A stretch of DNA of 7,059 nucleotides from an uncultured beta proteobacterium (lineage in GTDB: Bacteria > Pseudomonadota > Gammaproteobacteria > Burkholderiales > Burkholderiaceae_C): assembly GCA_903885415.1 (NCBI GenBank), contig CAISIP010000063.1, positions 1 through 7,059 on the forward strand. The letters run 5' to 3'. Position numbers and translations under genes: made by a program. Below are positions 6,355 through 7,059 of this stretch, one piece after another (position 1 is the stretch's first letter; each line of letters begins with the position of its first letter). The notes beneath the pieces were generated by a model. The model saw only the letters and a program-made list of their open reading frames with translations, searched no databases and was not told the DNA's origin.

Positions 6355-7059
6355 TCAGGCCAGGTCGCGTAGCGGATGTCCGCTCGCGGGCCAAGGACTG
6401 CGAAAGAACGGGTCGACCATGTGGGGCGTGACGTCCTCAATGCGCTGCGGGTTCCACTTCGGCGAGCGGTCCTTGTCAACCGCCAATGCGCGTATGCCTT
6501 CGACGGTTTCTCCGGCGGCGCCATAGCGGCCCAGATGCACGGTGTGAAAGCAGTGGCGCACGAGGTCGCGCTCCATCCTTAAGGCGTCTTCCAGTCCGAG
6601 CTTGCGTGCGCGGCGGATTTGCTCCAGGCTGACACACAGCATCAAGGGGCTTTGCTTGCGCAGCGCCTTCGCGGTGTCGTTCGCCCATGCGTCTGACCCT
6701 GCCGTTGCTTCGAGTGAGGCGATGATCCCGGCAACGCTGGCGAGCCCGAAGTGGCGATCCACTGCGGGAGAGGGCCAGTCCCGGTGGTCGTTCCTCGGCA
6801 GGGCCTTGCCGGCGAGCCAATGCTCGGCCGCTGACCCGGCTGGGCCGCTGACCAAAGGCCAGTGCGCCAGACCATCCCACAGCGCGTTCAGGTCGCCCGA
6901 GTCCCGGCCTACATCGGCCAGTCCGGCCGCCAGCGCCTGCGCCGCACCGATCTGCACGCCGGTGAGCGCCAGGTATTCTCCCAAGTGGCCTTTGCATCGG
7001 CTCAGAAACCAGCCGCCCCCGACGTCGGGGAAAAGGCCTATCGCCGTCTCCGGCATCGC
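6355..7059 (-). CDS. 3-hydroxyisobutyryl-CoA hydrolase (enoyl-CoA hydratase/isomerase family), 5'-truncated by window edge
   Basis: The visible 234 residues are the C-terminal two thirds of a crotonase-fold protein; the family is usually about 350-390 residues, so roughly 120-150 residues lie beyond the window and the true start is not seen. The enzyme hydrolyses 3-hydroxyisobutyryl-CoA to free 3-hydroxyisobutyrate in valine catabolism. The diagnostic block is MPETAIGLFPDVGGG: the Glu (codon 7048-7050) and the Asp (codon 7024-7026) are eight residues apart, matching the two acidic active-site residues known in human HIBCH. HLGEYLALTG follows, again as in HIBCH. Near the C-terminus KDRSPKWNPQRIEDVT is the family's conserved tail, which plain enoyl-CoA hydratases lack. 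The reading frame is intact to TGA at 6355-6357. Other valine-degradation genes, if clustered, would lie outside the window on the upstream side. Ends 22 nt from the kinase stop. Confidence 0.92.
   Translation of the reverse strand, partial: AMPETAIGLFPDVGGGWFLSRCKGHLGEYLALTGVQIGAAQALAAGLADVGRDSGDLNALWDGLAHWPLVSGPAGSAAEHWLAGKALPRNDHRDWPSPAVDRHFGLASVAGIIASLEATAGSDAWANDTAKALRKQSPLMLCVSLEQIRRARKLGLEDALRMERDLVRHCFHTVHLGRYGAAGETVEGIRALAVDKDRSPKWNPQRIEDVTPHMVDPFFRSPWPASGHPLRDLA

Noticed and set aside
5295..6524. Long minus-strand open frame (409 codons) across the kinase gene and into the hydrolase gene
   Set aside because: Antisense to a well-supported pfkB kinase and out of frame with the hydrolase; composition is Ala, Arg, Gly and His rich with no recognisable motif.

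Overview
This is a GC-rich window with the dense, alternating-strand gene layout of a proteobacterial chromosome. Protein style (a pfkB-type adenosine kinase, a 3-hydroxyisobutyryl-CoA hydrolase, a YdcF/DUF218 protein and an exported amidohydrolase) suggests a gammaproteobacterium, perhaps Xanthomonadales-like. That placement is inference from general resemblance, as there is no rRNA or marker gene here. I see no tRNA, rRNA, CRISPR array, intact insertion sequence, phage gene or replication origin.

Layout: (1) positions 1-503 hold no gene I can support. They include a possible 3' hairpin for the next gene. (2) 504-2126, minus strand: a secreted or periplasmic metal-dependent amidohydrolase with a signal peptide and an uncharacterised C-terminal extension. 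(3) 2127-2331: a divergent intergenic region with a good minus-strand -10 box and a 9-bp direct repeat. (4) 2332-3087 and 3165-3932, plus strand: a short-chain dehydrogenase/reductase followed by a two-helix YdcF/DUF218 membrane protein, possibly co-transcribed. (5) 3957-5177, minus strand: a saccharopine-dehydrogenase-like / trans-acting enoyl reductase family oxidoreductase, convergent with the YdcF gene across a 24-nt gap. (6) 5178-5321: a second divergent intergenic region with a perfect 14-bp palindrome. (7) 5322-6332, plus strand: an adenosine kinase-like pfkB sugar kinase. (8) 6355-7059, minus strand: the C-terminal two thirds of a 3-hydroxyisobutyryl-CoA hydrolase of valine breakdown, cut by the window edge and convergent with the kinase across a 22-nt gap.

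The genes do not form one pathway. They look like independent housekeeping or accessory metabolic units: nucleoside salvage, valine catabolism, envelope function, and redox or hydrolytic enzymes of unknown substrate. I found no convincing sign of a new multi-gene system. The items most worth a second look are the two candidate operator sites in the divergent intergenic regions, the C-terminal extension of the exported amidohydrolase, the lipobox-like motif in the YdcF protein, and the unexplained first 500 bases.
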